A DNA stretch of 64,000 bases from Paenarthrobacter sp. Z7-10 (GTDB lineage Bacteria > Actinomycetota > Actinomycetes > Actinomycetales > Micrococcaceae), in the NCBI RefSeq assembly GCF_026932795.1, contig NZ_JADPVH010000013.1:1-64000 (forward strand), given 5' to 3'. How positions within the stretch are numbered: the stretch's first letter is position 1; each line of letters begins with the position of its first letter. Shown here in pieces: positions 7,486 to 18,887 of this stretch. The notes below the pieces were generated by a model. It did no database searches, was not told the DNA's origin, and was given only the letters and a program-made list of their open reading frames with translations. The translations under genes were made by a program, and so were the position numbers.

Positions 7486-9330
7486 TCATTTCTTGGACTT
7501 GTCCTTGGAATCATCGGAGGACAGGGCAGCAATGAATGCCTCCTGCGGCACCTCCACGCGGCCCACCATCTTCATGCGCTTCTTGCCCTCCTTCTGCTTT
7601 TCGAGCAACTTGCGCTTCCGGGTGATGTCACCGCCGTAGCACTTGGCCAGCACATCCTTGCGGATGGCACGGATGCTCTCCCGGGCAATGATGCGCGCCC
7701 CGATAGCGGCCTGAATCGGCACCTCGAACTGCTGGCGGGGAATGAGTTCGCGCAGCTTGCCCGTCATCATCACCCCATACGCATACGCTTTATCCCGATG
7801 GGTAATCGCGCTGAAGGCGTCCACCTGTTCGCCCTGGAGCAGGATGTCCACCTTGACCAAATCAGCGACCTGATCGCCGTCGGCCTTCCAATCCAGCGAG
7901 CCATACCCGCGGGTCTTGGACTTGAGCAGGTCGAAGAAGTCGAAGACGATCTCGGCGAGCGGCAGACGATAGCGGATTTCCACCCGGTCCTCGGACAGGT
8001 AATCCATGCCACCCATCACGCCTCGGCGCTGCTGGCAAAGTTCCATGATGGCACCAACGAACTCATTGGGAGCCAGGATGGTGGCAGCCACCATGGGCTC
8101 ACGCACCTCAGCAATCTTGCCGCTGGGATACTCGCTGGGATTGGTGACCTCAATAACCTTCCGGTCCTCCAGGGTCACCTCGTACTCAACGTTGGGCGCG
8201 GTGGAGATCAGGTCCAGTTTGTACTCGCGTTCCAGCCGCTCCCGGGTAATCTCCAGGTGCAGCAGCCCGAGGAACCCGACCCGGAAGCCGAATCCCAGCG
8301 CGGCCGACGTTTCTGGTTCGTAGACCAGCGCGGCATCGTTGAGAGTGAACTTATCCAGCGCGTCCCGGAGCACCGGATAGTCGGCGCCGTCGAGCGGATA
8401 CAGACCGGAAAACACCATCGGTTTGGGATCTTCGTAACCGCCCAATGATTCGGTGGCGGGCTTGTTCAAGGTGGTGACAGTGTCGCCCACCTTCGACTGG
8501 CGGACGTCCTTGACACCGGTGATCAGGTACCCCACTTCGCCGACACCGAGACCCTTGCACGGTGTGGGCTCCGGCGAGCTGACACCGATCTCCAGAAGCT
8601 CATGCGTGGCGCGGGTGGACATCATCTGGATACGTTCACGCGGTTTGAGGTTTCCATCCACGACCCGCACATAGGTGACCACGCCGCGGTAGGTGTCATA
8701 AACGGAGTCGAAAATCATCGCGCGGGCCGGGGCGTCCGGATTCCCCACCGGCGCCGGCAGATCGCGGACAATCTTATCCAGCAGTGCTTCCACGCCGATC
8801 CCGGTCTTGCCCGACACCAGCAGCACATCCTCGGCCTTGCCGCCGATCAGGTTGGCCAACTCCAGGGCATACTTTTCCGGCTGGGCCGCCGGCAGGTCGA
8901 TCTTGTTCAGCACCGGGATGATGGTGAGGTTGTGCTCCATCGCCAAGTACAGGTTCGCCAGCGTCTGGGCTTCAATGCCCTGCGCCGCATCGACCAGTAG
9001 AATGGCGCCCTCGCAGGCGGCCAGCGACCGCGACACTTCGTAGGTGAAGTCGACGTGCCCGGGAGTGTCGATCATATTCAGGCAGTATGCGGTGCCATCC
9101 ACTTCCCAAGGCACGCGCACGGCTTGGGATTTGATCGTAATGCCGCGTTCGCGCTCAATGTCCATGCGGTCCAGGTACTGGGCCTTCATGTCCCGCTGCT
9201 GGACGGCTCCGGTCAACTGCAGCATCCGGTCCGCCAGGGTGGACTTCCCATGGTCGATATGGGCGATGATGCAGAAGTTCCGAATGATCGCCGGATCGGT
9301 CGCGGCGGGCACCGGGGCGGTGCGGGCCAT
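7486..9330 (-). CDS. lepA: Elongation factor 4 (LepA), back-translocating GTPase
   Basis: A ribosomal GTPase of 614 residues that acts on stalled or mistranslocated ribosomes. I place the start at the ATG at 9330 ([18 protein letters not shown]), which gives the family length; the frame stays open to 9417. GTPase motifs are visible: [10 protein letters not shown] (G1), DTPGHVDF (G3), NKIDLP (G4), preceded by [11 protein letters not shown] (switch I). The LepA-specific C-terminus ends in a Lys-rich stretch ([16 protein letters not shown]). hemW follows 51 bases later. rpsT is divergent. Confidence 0.96.
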   Translation of the reverse strand: MARTAPVPAATDPAIIRNFCIIAHIDHGKSTLADRMLQLTGAVQQRDMKAQYLDRMDIERERGITIKSQAVRVPWEVDGTAYCLNMIDTPGHVDFTYEVSRSLAACEGAILLVDAAQGIEAQTLANLYLAMEHNLTIIPVLNKIDLPAAQPEKYALELANLIGGKAEDVLLVSGKTGIGVEALLDKIVRDLPAPVGNPDAPARAMIFDSVYDTYRGVVTYVRVVDGNLKPRERIQMMSTRATHELLEIGVSSPEPTPCKGLGVGEVGYLITGVKDVRQSKVGDTVTTLNKPATESLGGYEDPKPMVFSGLYPLDGADYPVLRDALDKFTLNDAALVYEPETSAALGFGFRVGFLGLLHLEITRERLEREYKLDLISTAPNVEYEVTLEDRKVIEVTNPSEYPSGKIAEVREPMVAATILAPNEFVGAIMELCQQRRGVMGGMDYLSEDRVEIRYRLPLAEIVFDFFDLLKSKTRGYGSLDWKADGDQVADLVKVDILLQGEQVDAFSAITHRDKAYAYGVMMTGKLRELIPRQQFEVPIQAAIGARIIARESIRAIRKDVLAKCYGGDITRKRKLLEKQKEGKKRMKMVGRVEVPQEAFIAALSSDDSKDKSKK

Positions 9331-9763
9331 GGGTGACACGCGCTTCCTTACTGTTGTACGAATGGTCGACGGCGGTCCAGCCCCCGCGCGCAAACACACC
9401 GCGCTGCCGAATCGCAAGCGTTAACAGTCTCCCACGCCGCGCGCCGCAGCGGCGCATTGAGCCGCGAGTCCACCGGACTGCCGCCTTCCCGCAGGCTTCG
9501 GTGGTCTGTACGGTGGTCTGTCCGGTGACCGCTGGTAGACCCGTTGCCCGGCGTTTGACTGATTCCAGTTCGGAGCGGGCGGTCCCGTGTTCTGACAGTG
9601 CGCAGGCCGCGATCTGCTACTCTTGGTAGCTGTGTGTCCGTGCAGGTCGGCGGGCACTACAGGTCAGCCGGACGTTCACCTTATTCGAGCATCCCCACGC
9701 CGCTGTCAATGGCTGGCCTACGCCCTCTACGACCGAAGTCCGCTTTAAAAAGAGAGTTCAAAC
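9331..9763. other. lepA-rpsT divergent intergenic region
   Basis: No gene is recognisable in these 433 bases. The region must hold promoters for both lepA and rpsT. A possible extended -10, TGCTACTCT at 9615-9623 (plus strand), has no well-placed -35. The long distance to rpsT (about 140 bases from that point) would leave a substantial 5' leader. I saw no clear hairpin that would mark a riboswitch. Confidence 0.4.
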
Positions 9764-10024
9764 GTGGCTAATATCAAGTCCCAGAAGAAGCGCATTCTCA
9801 CCAATGAGAAGGCGCGTCAGCGCAACAACTCCATGAAGTCCGAGTTGAAGACCGCCATCCGCGCCGTAAATACAGCCGTGGAGACTTCCGATAAGGAAGC
9901 TGCGACGGTGGCTATGGTTAGCGCCAGCCGCAAGCTGGACAAGGCCGTTGGCAAGGGAATCATCCACGCCAACAATGCGGCCAACCGTAAGTCGGCCATC
10001 TCCAAGAAGGTTAACGCCCTCTAG
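9764..10024 (+). CDS. rpsT: 30S ribosomal protein S20
   Basis: An 86-residue basic protein starting from GTG and beginning [20 protein letters not shown], the classic S20 opening. It is a three-helix bundle binding 16S rRNA helices 9 and 44. The sequence contains [15 protein letters not shown] and ends [16 protein letters not shown], typical of the family. An AGAGAG purine tract precedes the start. It is transcribed alone: divergent from lepA and followed by a strong hairpin before the convergent holA. Confidence 0.97.
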   Translation: MANIKSQKKRILTNEKARQRNNSMKSELKTAIRAVNTAVETSDKEAATVAMVSASRKLDKAVGKGIIHANNAANRKSAISKKVNAL

Positions 10025-10080
10025 GAACGCCTGCTCCGCGTCCAGCGGGGTCACAAAGTATCACCGCAGCAAAGTATCAG

Positions 10081-10125
10081 ACCAACAGCGACCGACGCTT
10101 GGCGCCGGTCGCTGTTGGTGTGTTC
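10081..10125 (+). terminator. Perfect 14-bp hairpin between rpsT and holA
   Basis: ACCAACAGCGACCG (10081-10094) pairs perfectly with CGGTCGCTGTTGGT (10106-10119) around an 11-base loop. It lies 57 bases after the rpsT stop and 42 bases after the holA stop on the other strand, so it can end both transcripts. The downstream tracts are only weakly T-rich, as is common in high-G+C bacteria. Confidence 0.8.
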
Positions 10126-10161
10126 GGGCTCATTCGGCCTGGATAATCCATGCGGGCTGGA

Positions 10162-11205
10162 TCAGCGCCGTGACGTCGCTATGACTGTCACTGCCCGCTC
10201 CACTGCATAAATCGGATCCCTGGCGGCCCCTTTGACCTGGGCATCAGCCTCGGCCAGCACCTGGATGGCCCGCACCAGCGCCGCGGAATCCCAGCCCCGG
10301 ATGTCCCGCTTCGCCTGATCCACCTGCCAGCCCTGTAATCCGAGTTCCTTGGCAATTTGCGCGGAACTTCCACGCGCCGAATACACCTTGGCGAGCGTGC
10401 GTACCTTCATCGCCAGCGCTGCGACGAGGGGTACCGGATCAACCCCGGTTGCCAGGGCATGCCGGAGTGAGGACAGTGCCACCGGCCCATTTCCGGCCAG
10501 CGCCGCATCAGCCACTTTGAAGGCGGTTGCCTCCACCCGGCCGCCGTAATATTTGTCCACCAACTCATGCGTCACCGTGGCCGAACCCCCAGCGGCCGGA
10601 ACGTCGGCGATCAATTGACTGCATGCCGCCGCAAGCTCGGCCAAGCTGGCGCCCACGGCTGCAACCAAAGTCCGTACGGCCATTGGATCAATCCGCCGCC
10701 CGGCCTGCCGAAATTCCGCAGCTACAAAGTCGGCTTTGTCAGCATCCTTTTTCAACGGTTGGCACTCCACATAGGTTGATCCACCCGTCTTGAGCGCGTC
10801 GAGCAGTTTTTTCCCGCGGACTCCCCCGCCGTGGTGAAAGACGGCTACCACATCGGGGTCCGGTGCACGGACATAATCGAGTCCATCGACGAGGAAATCG
10901 TCACTCATGCTGGCCAGACCGGAGACTTCGATCAGTTTTGCCTCGCCGAAGAGCGAAGGACTGGCAGCCATTGCAAGCTGACCGGCCACATAATGAGAGG
11001 CGTCCAGCCGGGTGACTTCAAGGTCGGGGCTTTGCAGCCGCAAAGTTTTGCGAAGTCCTGCCAGCGCGCGTGCAGCGAGATACTCTTCCGTTCCCTGGAC
11101 CAGAACCAGGCTTGCGGGCTGGACGTCGCGCCAATTGGACGTTCGGACATTGGCATTGCCTGCCCCTGCTCCTGGGCGGGCATTAGAGGATGCAGCCGGG
11201 GTCAT
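10162..11205 (-). CDS. holA: DNA polymerase III subunit delta
   Basis: A clamp-loader subunit of 347 residues that opens the beta sliding clamp. Recognisable are the N-terminal LVLVQGTEEYLAARAL, the SLFGEAKLIEVSGL region and the C-terminal collar helices (LAALAMKVRTLAKVYSARGS, ELGLQGWQVDQAKRDIRGW). It starts with ATG (MTPAASS), followed by a polar tail of about 25 residues before the conserved part. The gene closes the comEA-comEC-holA run, the usual actinobacterial order. Confidence 0.93.
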   Translation of the reverse strand: MTPAASSNARPGAGAGNANVRTSNWRDVQPASLVLVQGTEEYLAARALAGLRKTLRLQSPDLEVTRLDASHYVAGQLAMAASPSLFGEAKLIEVSGLASMSDDFLVDGLDYVRAPDPDVVAVFHHGGGVRGKKLLDALKTGGSTYVECQPLKKDADKADFVAAEFRQAGRRIDPMAVRTLVAAVGASLAELAAACSQLIADVPAAGGSATVTHELVDKYYGGRVEATAFKVADAALAGNGPVALSSLRHALATGVDPVPLVAALAMKVRTLAKVYSARGSSAQIAKELGLQGWQVDQAKRDIRGWDSAALVRAIQVLAEADAQVKGAARDPIYAVERAVTVIATSRR

Positions 11206-11341
11206 CGGCTGGTCAATTCAGTAATTCGGATCACGCACCTAGCGTCCCACGTGGCGCCGACATTCCCAAGCGCGTTGGTGCTCCCCAGCAGCCCTCAGAG
11301 GACCAACATTGTCTCGCCAAGGGTGCCAATCGACCGTGGGT

Positions 11342-13384
11342 TCAGATCAGGCCGGTTTGACTCAGGACCCACACTGTCACCCCTGTGACAGCTGCCGCGC
11401 CTGCGGCGACGGCTGGCAGACCCACTGCAGCCTGCCAGCGCGCCGGAAGGCGTCCCCGGGCGGCAGCCGCCATTGTGGCAACGCGCCCGAGGTTGAGAAG
11501 AGTCCACAGCGTTGCCACGGTGAGGACGCACAGAAATGACATCAGGGCAACACCCACTGCGCCGGCTGGCCAGGGAATCGCCGCGCCGGGCAAGCCGGAG
11601 AAGAACCTGGCAGCTAATGCCACCCATTCGGCTCCCAGACCGGCTGTGGCCACGAACGCCGGCGCGGCCCATGGTATTAACAGCAGTGTCGGCAGGCCCA
11701 GAGTGCCGGCGGCGGTCACCAAGGCCACGACCGGTGCTGCGGCGATATTTGCCGGTAGTGAATAAACGGTCAACTGCGGCTGGAGCAGCACGATGACCGG
11801 GGCACAGAAGAGTTGGGCCGATAAAGGCACCGCCACCGCCTGGGCAATCCACTGCGGCAGGCAGGTGCTCAACCATCGTGCGCACGGTTTTCCGAGCAGT
11901 ACCAAACCCAGCATGGCCAGGACGGAGAGAATGAAGGCGAAGCTGCCTGATAGCCAGGGATCTACGGTCAAGAGCACCACGATGGTGACGGCCAGTAAGG
12001 CGGGGATGCGTCTCGGCCTTCCCGAGAGCAGGGCGAACAACCCAATCAGCCCCATCAAGGCTGCCCTGAGCACGCTTGGGTCCGGTCCCACCAACGCCAC
12101 GAAGCCCGTCAGCCCCGCTGCGGCTCCGGCCGCGGCCAGCCAGCGCGGCATCCGAAGACTTCGGGTCGCGAACAGCAAGCCAGCCAGTATCAGAGTGCAA
12201 TTTGCGCCGCTGACCGCGGTCAAGTGCGTTAGGCCCACCCGTTTCATGGCAGTGTCCAGATCTGACGTAATCGAGGTTCGGTCCCCCACCGTCATCCCAG
12301 GCAACAGCCCGGCTGCGTCCGGCCACAGCCATGCGCAGGCCAGCCGCCAGCGTGATCTGAGCTCGGCAGTCCATTGCGCCCAGCCAAAATCTACGGGCAG
12401 AATTCGCGGGGCGCCGCCGGCGAGGAACAGCGCTGCAGCGTCCTGTCCCGCACGTCCCGGAACAAGTCTGCCCGCGGTGGCGACCCTGTTGCCGGTCTTC
12501 ACTTTGGCCCAGTCGTAACGACCGAGCAGGACAACGGGGGTATTGGCACCAAACCTTTGGCCCTTGGCTGTGGCCTCGGTCACCACAGCGTTTAGAGAGA
12601 GACGGGCACCGTTGCCGAAAGCCGGAGGCCCGGTAGCGGCCGCCCGCGGCTCGCCTGTGACCGTCAGCGTGGCGGTCACCGTGCCAGATTCGGCAATGAC
12701 CGCTCCGATGGGGCCCTTGGTCCGGCTATCGCCCTTAAACCCCGCGGCCAGCAGCACTCCACCGATGCAAAGAAGCGTCAGAGCCAGCGCCGACCAGGCC
12801 GAGTGACGCGCGGTTTTTCGATATCTTCGTCCTTCGGCTGGAACTGCGGGGACTCCGGGGGCCGAGGAGGTTGCGGCCGGGACTTCGGGGGTGGGAGCTG
12901 CGGCGATCGAGTGCGTAGATGCGTGCGCCGTGCTGGCGGCGAGGCCGAGCACGCTTCCGACTGCAATTATTGCCATACCGGCGCTCAAAGCAGGCCCGGT
13001 TCCTACCCGGATCCCTATCCACGCAGCCGCCCAGCCGCCGATGGCCGCCGGTACAAGGCGCACGTCAAGCCGGGCTCTGCGCGCATCCCATGCGACGGCC
13101 TGGGGCCGGATCCGGCGGCGGGTTCTGGCGGCTACCTGCTCGACCACGCGGCTCCAAGATTGGCCAGCCAATGCGGCGAGGATCTCTGCTGTGGGGAGCA
13201 TCGGGCGAGTGACGTCAGTTGCCTGGCCGCTTTCAGCAGTGTCCCGGCGATCGGAACGGGCCCTGGTGCGGTTCGCGCGGCCCCGAGCTTGATGGTTGGA
13301 TTGTGGACCGGCCGTACCGCCGCCGGCGGGACGGACAGCACAGGTGGCCGCTTCGGTATACCTAAGTCGATCCCGGCTCGTCAT
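11342..13384 (-). CDS. comEC: ComEC/Rec2-type DNA channel protein, without a metallo-beta-lactamase domain
   Basis: A 680-residue polytopic membrane protein. It contains the ComEC competence domain: a beta-rich region after the first helices (VTATLTVTGEP, RVATAGRLVPGRAG) and the conserved core MKRVGLTHLTAVSGANCTLI, followed by repeated membrane helices (GPDPSVLRAALMG, DPWLSGSFAFILSVLAMLGL). It conducts single-stranded DNA in natural transformation. The protein ends soon after the last helices at WVLSQTGLI, and no HxHxDH motif is present or encoded before holA. The ATG directly abuts the comEA stop (TAGATG). The first ~61 residues are Arg-rich and may be untranslated; the ATG at 13201 (MLPTAEILAAL) is an alternative start. 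Confidence 0.87.
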   Translation of the reverse strand: MTSRDRLRYTEAATCAVRPAGGGTAGPQSNHQARGRANRTRARSDRRDTAESGQATDVTRPMLPTAEILAALAGQSWSRVVEQVAARTRRRIRPQAVAWDARRARLDVRLVPAAIGGWAAAWIGIRVGTGPALSAGMAIIAVGSVLGLAASTAHASTHSIAAAPTPEVPAATSSAPGVPAVPAEGRRYRKTARHSAWSALALTLLCIGGVLLAAGFKGDSRTKGPIGAVIAESGTVTATLTVTGEPRAAATGPPAFGNGARLSLNAVVTEATAKGQRFGANTPVVLLGRYDWAKVKTGNRVATAGRLVPGRAGQDAAALFLAGGAPRILPVDFGWAQWTAELRSRWRLACAWLWPDAAGLLPGMTVGDRTSITSDLDTAMKRVGLTHLTAVSGANCTLILAGLLFATRSLRMPRWLAAAGAAAGLTGFVALVGPDPSVLRAALMGLIGLFALLSGRPRRIPALLAVTIVVLLTVDPWLSGSFAFILSVLAMLGLVLLGKPCARWLSTCLPQWIAQAVAVPLSAQLFCAPVIVLLQPQLTVYSLPANIAAAPVVALVTAAGTLGLPTLLLIPWAAPAFVATAGLGAEWVALAARFFSGLPGAAIPWPAGAVGVALMSFLCVLTVATLWTLLNLGRVATMAAAARGRLPARWQAAVGLPAVAAGAAAVTGVTVWVLSQTGLI

Positions 13385-14614
13385 CTAAATCGTTACCAAG
13401 GGCAGAAGCGACTCGAGCATTTTCGGTCCAACCCCGTCGACGGAGTCGAGCTCCTGCGCCGAACTGAACCTTCCATGGTCCAGTCGCCATTGGACAATCC
13501 GCTGCGCAAGGACCGGTCCCACCCTGGGCAGGGTCTGGAGTTCCTCCGCGGTGGAAGTGTTCAGGTTGATTTTTGCTCCAGCCGTTCCGGGCACCGGGAG
13601 AATTTTGGCGGCTGATCCACCACCGGAGCCCGGCTGTTGGGTCGCTGCCTGCGGTCCACTGCCTGGCGCGGCGGCTGCTGGTATCAGCTGAGCTGCGACC
13701 TGGTCCCGGGTGGGAACGATGACCTGTTCGCCATCCTGAAGCGGGGCGGCCAGGTTCACCGCTTCCAAAGCGGCCTCCGGCAGGCTCCCACCGGCTCTGT
13801 CGATAGCCTGATAGAGCCGGCTGCCAGCAGGCAGACTGAAGATTCCCGGTCGCTTGACGGCGCCGGCGATATATACCACGAACGTCCCCGCCGTCGTGGA
13901 GGGCGCCGGAGACTCCGCGGGTTTCGTGGCTGCGGGGCTGGGGACGGAATTCGTTTCGAGCGGCGGCACGGTCACCTTCGGTGACACCACCGCAGCCACG
14001 CTCTGCACGGGGAATCGTTGGCTGGCGGCCTGTAGCCACAGCACTGCCACAGCGCTGAGCAGCATGGCCAAGGCTACGATGACAGCACCGGAGGCCACCC
14101 GCCAGCGGATTGTGCGCCGTTTCGGAGGGTCGTCGCCAGCTCCTGGGCTTCGGTCCCGACCGCTGTCGTCCTCTACTGCCGTGCCACCTGGCGGGGCGCT
14201 GACTTGTGCCGGTGCCGTGCCGCCGGCCGGCGTCACGGCACCCGCAGTGGCGCCGGTTTGGGCGATGTACCGTGACGGTGTTAAGCCATCTGCCGGGGCG
14301 GTGGCGCTTGTATTGTCACCTGTCTCGACGGTGTCCGGTGTCTCGGCTGTGTCCGCTGTTGCCCTGTTGTGCTCGGCGGCGTCTTCGCCGTGCACAACGG
14401 CGCTTCCGGAGGTGGCGCCCGGACCTACGGTTGCCGGCCTCCCGTTCTGAAGGGCAGGAAGAAGCCCTACCGTCGGGGAGCGGGACAGACCGGTCCCGGC
14501 ATGCCGGCCCGGTGGGCGGACTCCGGTCCGGCCAGGTGGCTGCAGCAGTTCAGCGAGGCGGGACGGATGCCCGTCCACCCCCGGTGCCCCCCGCTGCCTG
14601 CTCTCCCTAGCCAT
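13385..14614 (-). CDS. comEA: ComEA family DNA-binding protein (SLBB plus helix-hairpin-helix)
   Basis: The protein has 409 residues from the ATG at 14614 (MARESRQRGAPG); the frame is open to 14755. A long Gly/Pro/Thr-rich cytoplasmic part precedes a basic segment and one membrane helix (VASGAVIVALAMLLSAVAVLWL). An SLBB-type domain (FVVYIAGAVKRPGIFSLPAG) and a C-terminal helix-hairpin-helix pair follow (INLNTSTAEELQTLPRVGP, VDGVGPKMLESLLP). ComEA binds incoming double-stranded DNA outside the membrane for delivery to ComEC, encoded directly downstream. The cytoplasmic extension is longer and more repetitive than usual. Confidence 0.9.
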   Translation of the reverse strand: MARESRQRGAPGVDGHPSRLAELLQPPGRTGVRPPGRHAGTGLSRSPTVGLLPALQNGRPATVGPGATSGSAVVHGEDAAEHNRATADTAETPDTVETGDNTSATAPADGLTPSRYIAQTGATAGAVTPAGGTAPAQVSAPPGGTAVEDDSGRDRSPGAGDDPPKRRTIRWRVASGAVIVALAMLLSAVAVLWLQAASQRFPVQSVAAVVSPKVTVPPLETNSVPSPAATKPAESPAPSTTAGTFVVYIAGAVKRPGIFSLPAGSRLYQAIDRAGGSLPEAALEAVNLAAPLQDGEQVIVPTRDQVAAQLIPAAAAPGSGPQAATQQPGSGGGSAAKILPVPGTAGAKINLNTSTAEELQTLPRVGPVLAQRIVQWRLDHGRFSSAQELDSVDGVGPKMLESLLPLVTI

Positions 14615-14724
14615 GATTTCCACCGTAGGGAGCCAGATGGACACCCGGCAGCGCGGCGTACGGCTATGTGAGGCCGGGCCGGGAATCCGGGGGCTGTGCA
14701 GGAGAACTGTGCGTTCCGCGCCGG

Positions 14725-14760
14725 CGCTTCCAACGCACGCCGCCGCCGCTTCCAACGCAC
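14725..14760. repeat. Tandem duplication upstream of comEA (22-bp period)
   Basis: CGCTTCCAACGCAC occurs at 14725-14738 and again at 14747-14760, separated by GCCGCCGC-type sequence, giving a 22-base period. It lies between degV and comEA, and is one of several short tandem duplications in this window. Confidence 0.7.
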
Positions 14761-14788
14761 CCCGCCGCCGCCGCTGCTGCGAAGGATC

Positions 14789-15859
14789 TCAGCCGCGCTG
14801 CGCCGGATCCTCACCAACGATGACTGCCAGGACACCCAGCCCGGCGTGGGCTGCAAGCACGGCCGGCAAGGGTGTGATCAGCACCTCTGGCGCCTTCGCT
14901 GCGGCTCCTGCAGCGGACACCGCGGGAATTCCCGCAGCCGGGCCAACGGGATCGCCGGCAATTACTCCGCCAGCGGCCTCCGCGCCAGCCGCCGCTGCGG
15001 CTTGTTCGAGGCCGGAAACGAGCCGCGCGCATAAGGCCTCAGCCGCAGGCTCATTGCCGAAATGGTGCACAGCGAGCTTCGCCGCACCGACCGGGCGCCC
15101 GGCGATGTCCTGACGAACCAGCTCCTCCAGCCGGGCGATCGCCCGAACCTCGGTGCGAATCCGTTCGAGCGGAACCACCTGGCCATCACGAACGGACAGG
15201 ATCGGTTTAATCGAAAACACAGTTCCCAGCCAGGAAGCCGCCGTCCCAATACGTCCGCCGCGGCGCAGCTGGTCAAGGCTCGGAACGTAAAAGTAGATCC
15301 TGGCGGCATCCGTCTGCTGCCGAACGGCCGCGGCTACCTCCCTCAGATCGGATCCGGCCGCGGCGGCCAGCAACGCGGCCTGGACGCCAAAGCCTTGGGC
15401 CATCCCCACGGTCCTGGTGTCGATGACCTCGACCGGGAAATCGACAGTGGCCGCGGCCAGCTGCGCGGATTCGACGGTTCCGGACAGCGCGCCGGAGAGG
15501 TGGATGGAAACCGCCCCCGCGAAGCCGTCCGCCTTGGCAGCGCGGTAGGCCCTTTCGAACTGGCCCGGCGAGGGCCGGGATGTGCGGACGGGCTGACCCG
15601 CCGCGAGTGCCAAGCCAATGGACGCCGCAACGTCATCGGCTCCTTCACCGAAAATGTCCGGCCCCACCATCACCGGCATCGGCACGATAGCCAACCGGCC
15701 GTCGTCGGGCAGGTCAAGCCCCCACGCCGGCGGCAGCGCCGCAGCCGAGTCCGTGATTACAGCGACCGACGGCAGGTGTTCGACGGCGGCTGCTTCCGGC
15801 CGGAGCTTAGCCAGCCGTTCGCGCAGCCAGCTGACGGCGGCAGCTTCGCGTTCAGCCAT
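14789..15859 (-). CDS. DegV family fatty-acid-binding protein
   Basis: A 356-residue two-domain DegV protein. DegV/FakB proteins hold a fatty acid for phosphorylation by a FakA-type kinase; whether this one does so is unknown. Visible signatures are VAVITDSAAALPPAW (lipid-head site), RTSRPSPGQFERAY, the AVSIHLSGALSGTVESA strand, DTRTVGMAQGF and LRRGGRIGTAASWLG. The family usually runs about 280-300 residues. The excess is a long N-terminal helix (~1-28) and an Ala/Gly/Pro-rich insertion at residues ~286-325 (about 14885-15004), just before the closing LITPLPAVLAAHAGLGVLAVIV. It precedes comEA in the run. Confidence 0.88.
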   Translation of the reverse strand: MAEREAAAVSWLRERLAKLRPEAAAVEHLPSVAVITDSAAALPPAWGLDLPDDGRLAIVPMPVMVGPDIFGEGADDVAASIGLALAAGQPVRTSRPSPGQFERAYRAAKADGFAGAVSIHLSGALSGTVESAQLAAATVDFPVEVIDTRTVGMAQGFGVQAALLAAAAGSDLREVAAAVRQQTDAARIYFYVPSLDQLRRGGRIGTAASWLGTVFSIKPILSVRDGQVVPLERIRTEVRAIARLEELVRQDIAGRPVGAAKLAVHHFGNEPAAEALCARLVSGLEQAAAAAGAEAAGGVIAGDPVGPAAGIPAVSAAGAAAKAPEVLITPLPAVLAAHAGLGVLAVIVGEDPAQRG

Positions 15860-15905
15860 GTGCGCGCTCCTTATGCCGAAAGCCGGTCATGCCGAAAAGC
15901 TGGAA

Positions 15906-18431
<2,526 letters not shown>

Positions 18432-18484
18432 TGGTCCTGCCTTTTCACTTTTCATTGTCATCTTTCCCATCGAATTCTTCCCGG

Positions 18485-18517
18485 ACACACAAAAGCCCCT
18501 CGACAAGGCAAGGGGCT
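18485..18517 (-). terminator. Attenuator hairpin in the leuS leader
   Basis: On the minus strand AGCCCCT (18511-18517 complement) and AGGGGCT (18494-18500 complement) form a perfect 7-bp stem around a 10-base loop, followed directly by TTTTGTGTGT. This is a compact intrinsic terminator located 49 bases after the stop of the leader peptide and before every leuS start codon. Its position suggests transcription attenuation of leuS. I did not identify a unique competing antiterminator. Confidence 0.75.
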
Positions 18518-18565
18518 AACCGCGCGGCAACGATTCCATCAAACAGGACCCGCAGTGCCGAGCGG

Positions 18566-18592
18566 CTATCCAAGAAGGAGAAGGAAGTACAT
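18566..18592 (-). CDS. Putative leucine leader peptide of leuS
   Basis: An eight-codon frame, MYFLLLLG then TAG, with four consecutive Leu codons (CTT CTC CTT CTT), upstream of a leucyl-tRNA synthetase gene and an intrinsic terminator. Stalling at the Leu codons when charged tRNA-Leu is scarce would favour read-through into leuS, as in classic amino-acid attenuators. No Shine-Dalgarno sequence is visible. A TAAAGT -10 ends six bases before the A of ATG, which would allow a leaderless start. The motif is seen directly; the regulatory role is inferred. Confidence 0.7.
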   Translation of the reverse strand: MYFLLLLG

Positions 18593-18598
18593 AGCAAC

Positions 18599-18604
18599 AC
18601 TTTA
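18599..18604 (-). promoter_or_regulatory. Candidate -10 element for leuS leader transcript
   Basis: TAAAGT on the minus strand (TAnnnT type) lies six bases upstream of the leader-peptide ATG at 18592, so transcription could begin at the start codon itself. No convincing -35 hexamer is found 16-18 bases further up, which keeps confidence low. Confidence 0.4.
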
Positions 18605-18887
18605 GCGCATGGGACGCACACGACGGCGGTGCGCCGTCCGAACGTGGGCCGGGCCTGGTTACGCCGCTGAAGCAGCGTCCCGATCCGGAACCCGGGCTCG
18701 ACGCCGAGATGCGTCGGCTTTCGAGCGCGACGTGAACGAGGGTGCCGTAGTCGTCTTCCATCTCCAGGACGCCGCCGCGGAGGATTCACATGCGGAACAT
18801 CGACGAATTTCCCAAAGAATGAGACGATCCGGGAACTGAGCACATTAGTAGATGAATAGATCGTTCGGACGCCTCGATGGGGATGGT
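18605..18887. other. Divergent region between the leuS leader and the sigma-factor gene
   Basis: No gene is recognisable in either strand. The short frames here (for instance 18516-18761 minus) have no family pattern. The region carries the upstream part of the leuS promoter and the promoter of the sigma gene. A GGGAACT near 18832 resembles an ECF -35 box, but no CGTT-like -10 is found at the right spacing. Confidence 0.4.

Noticed and set aside
6775-8448. 557-codon plus-strand frame opposite hemW and lepA
   Set aside because: It is antisense to two well-conserved genes, has no recognisable motif, and its His/Gly/Gln-rich composition is typical for the reverse frame of high-G+C genes.
11206-11341. 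Detached lactamase domain of ComEC between comEC and holA
   Set aside because: Only 136 bases, with stops in the relevant frames and no metal-binding motif.
11295-12374. 359-codon minus-strand frame inside comEC
   Set aside because: Out-of-frame shadow; I checked whether it could be a frameshifted lactamase domain, but it has no HxHxDH motif and lies over the membrane helices of comEC.
18825-18885. Autoregulated ECF promoter (GGGAACT near 18832)
   Set aside because: The nearest CGTT-like -10 is about 25 bases away instead of 16-17.
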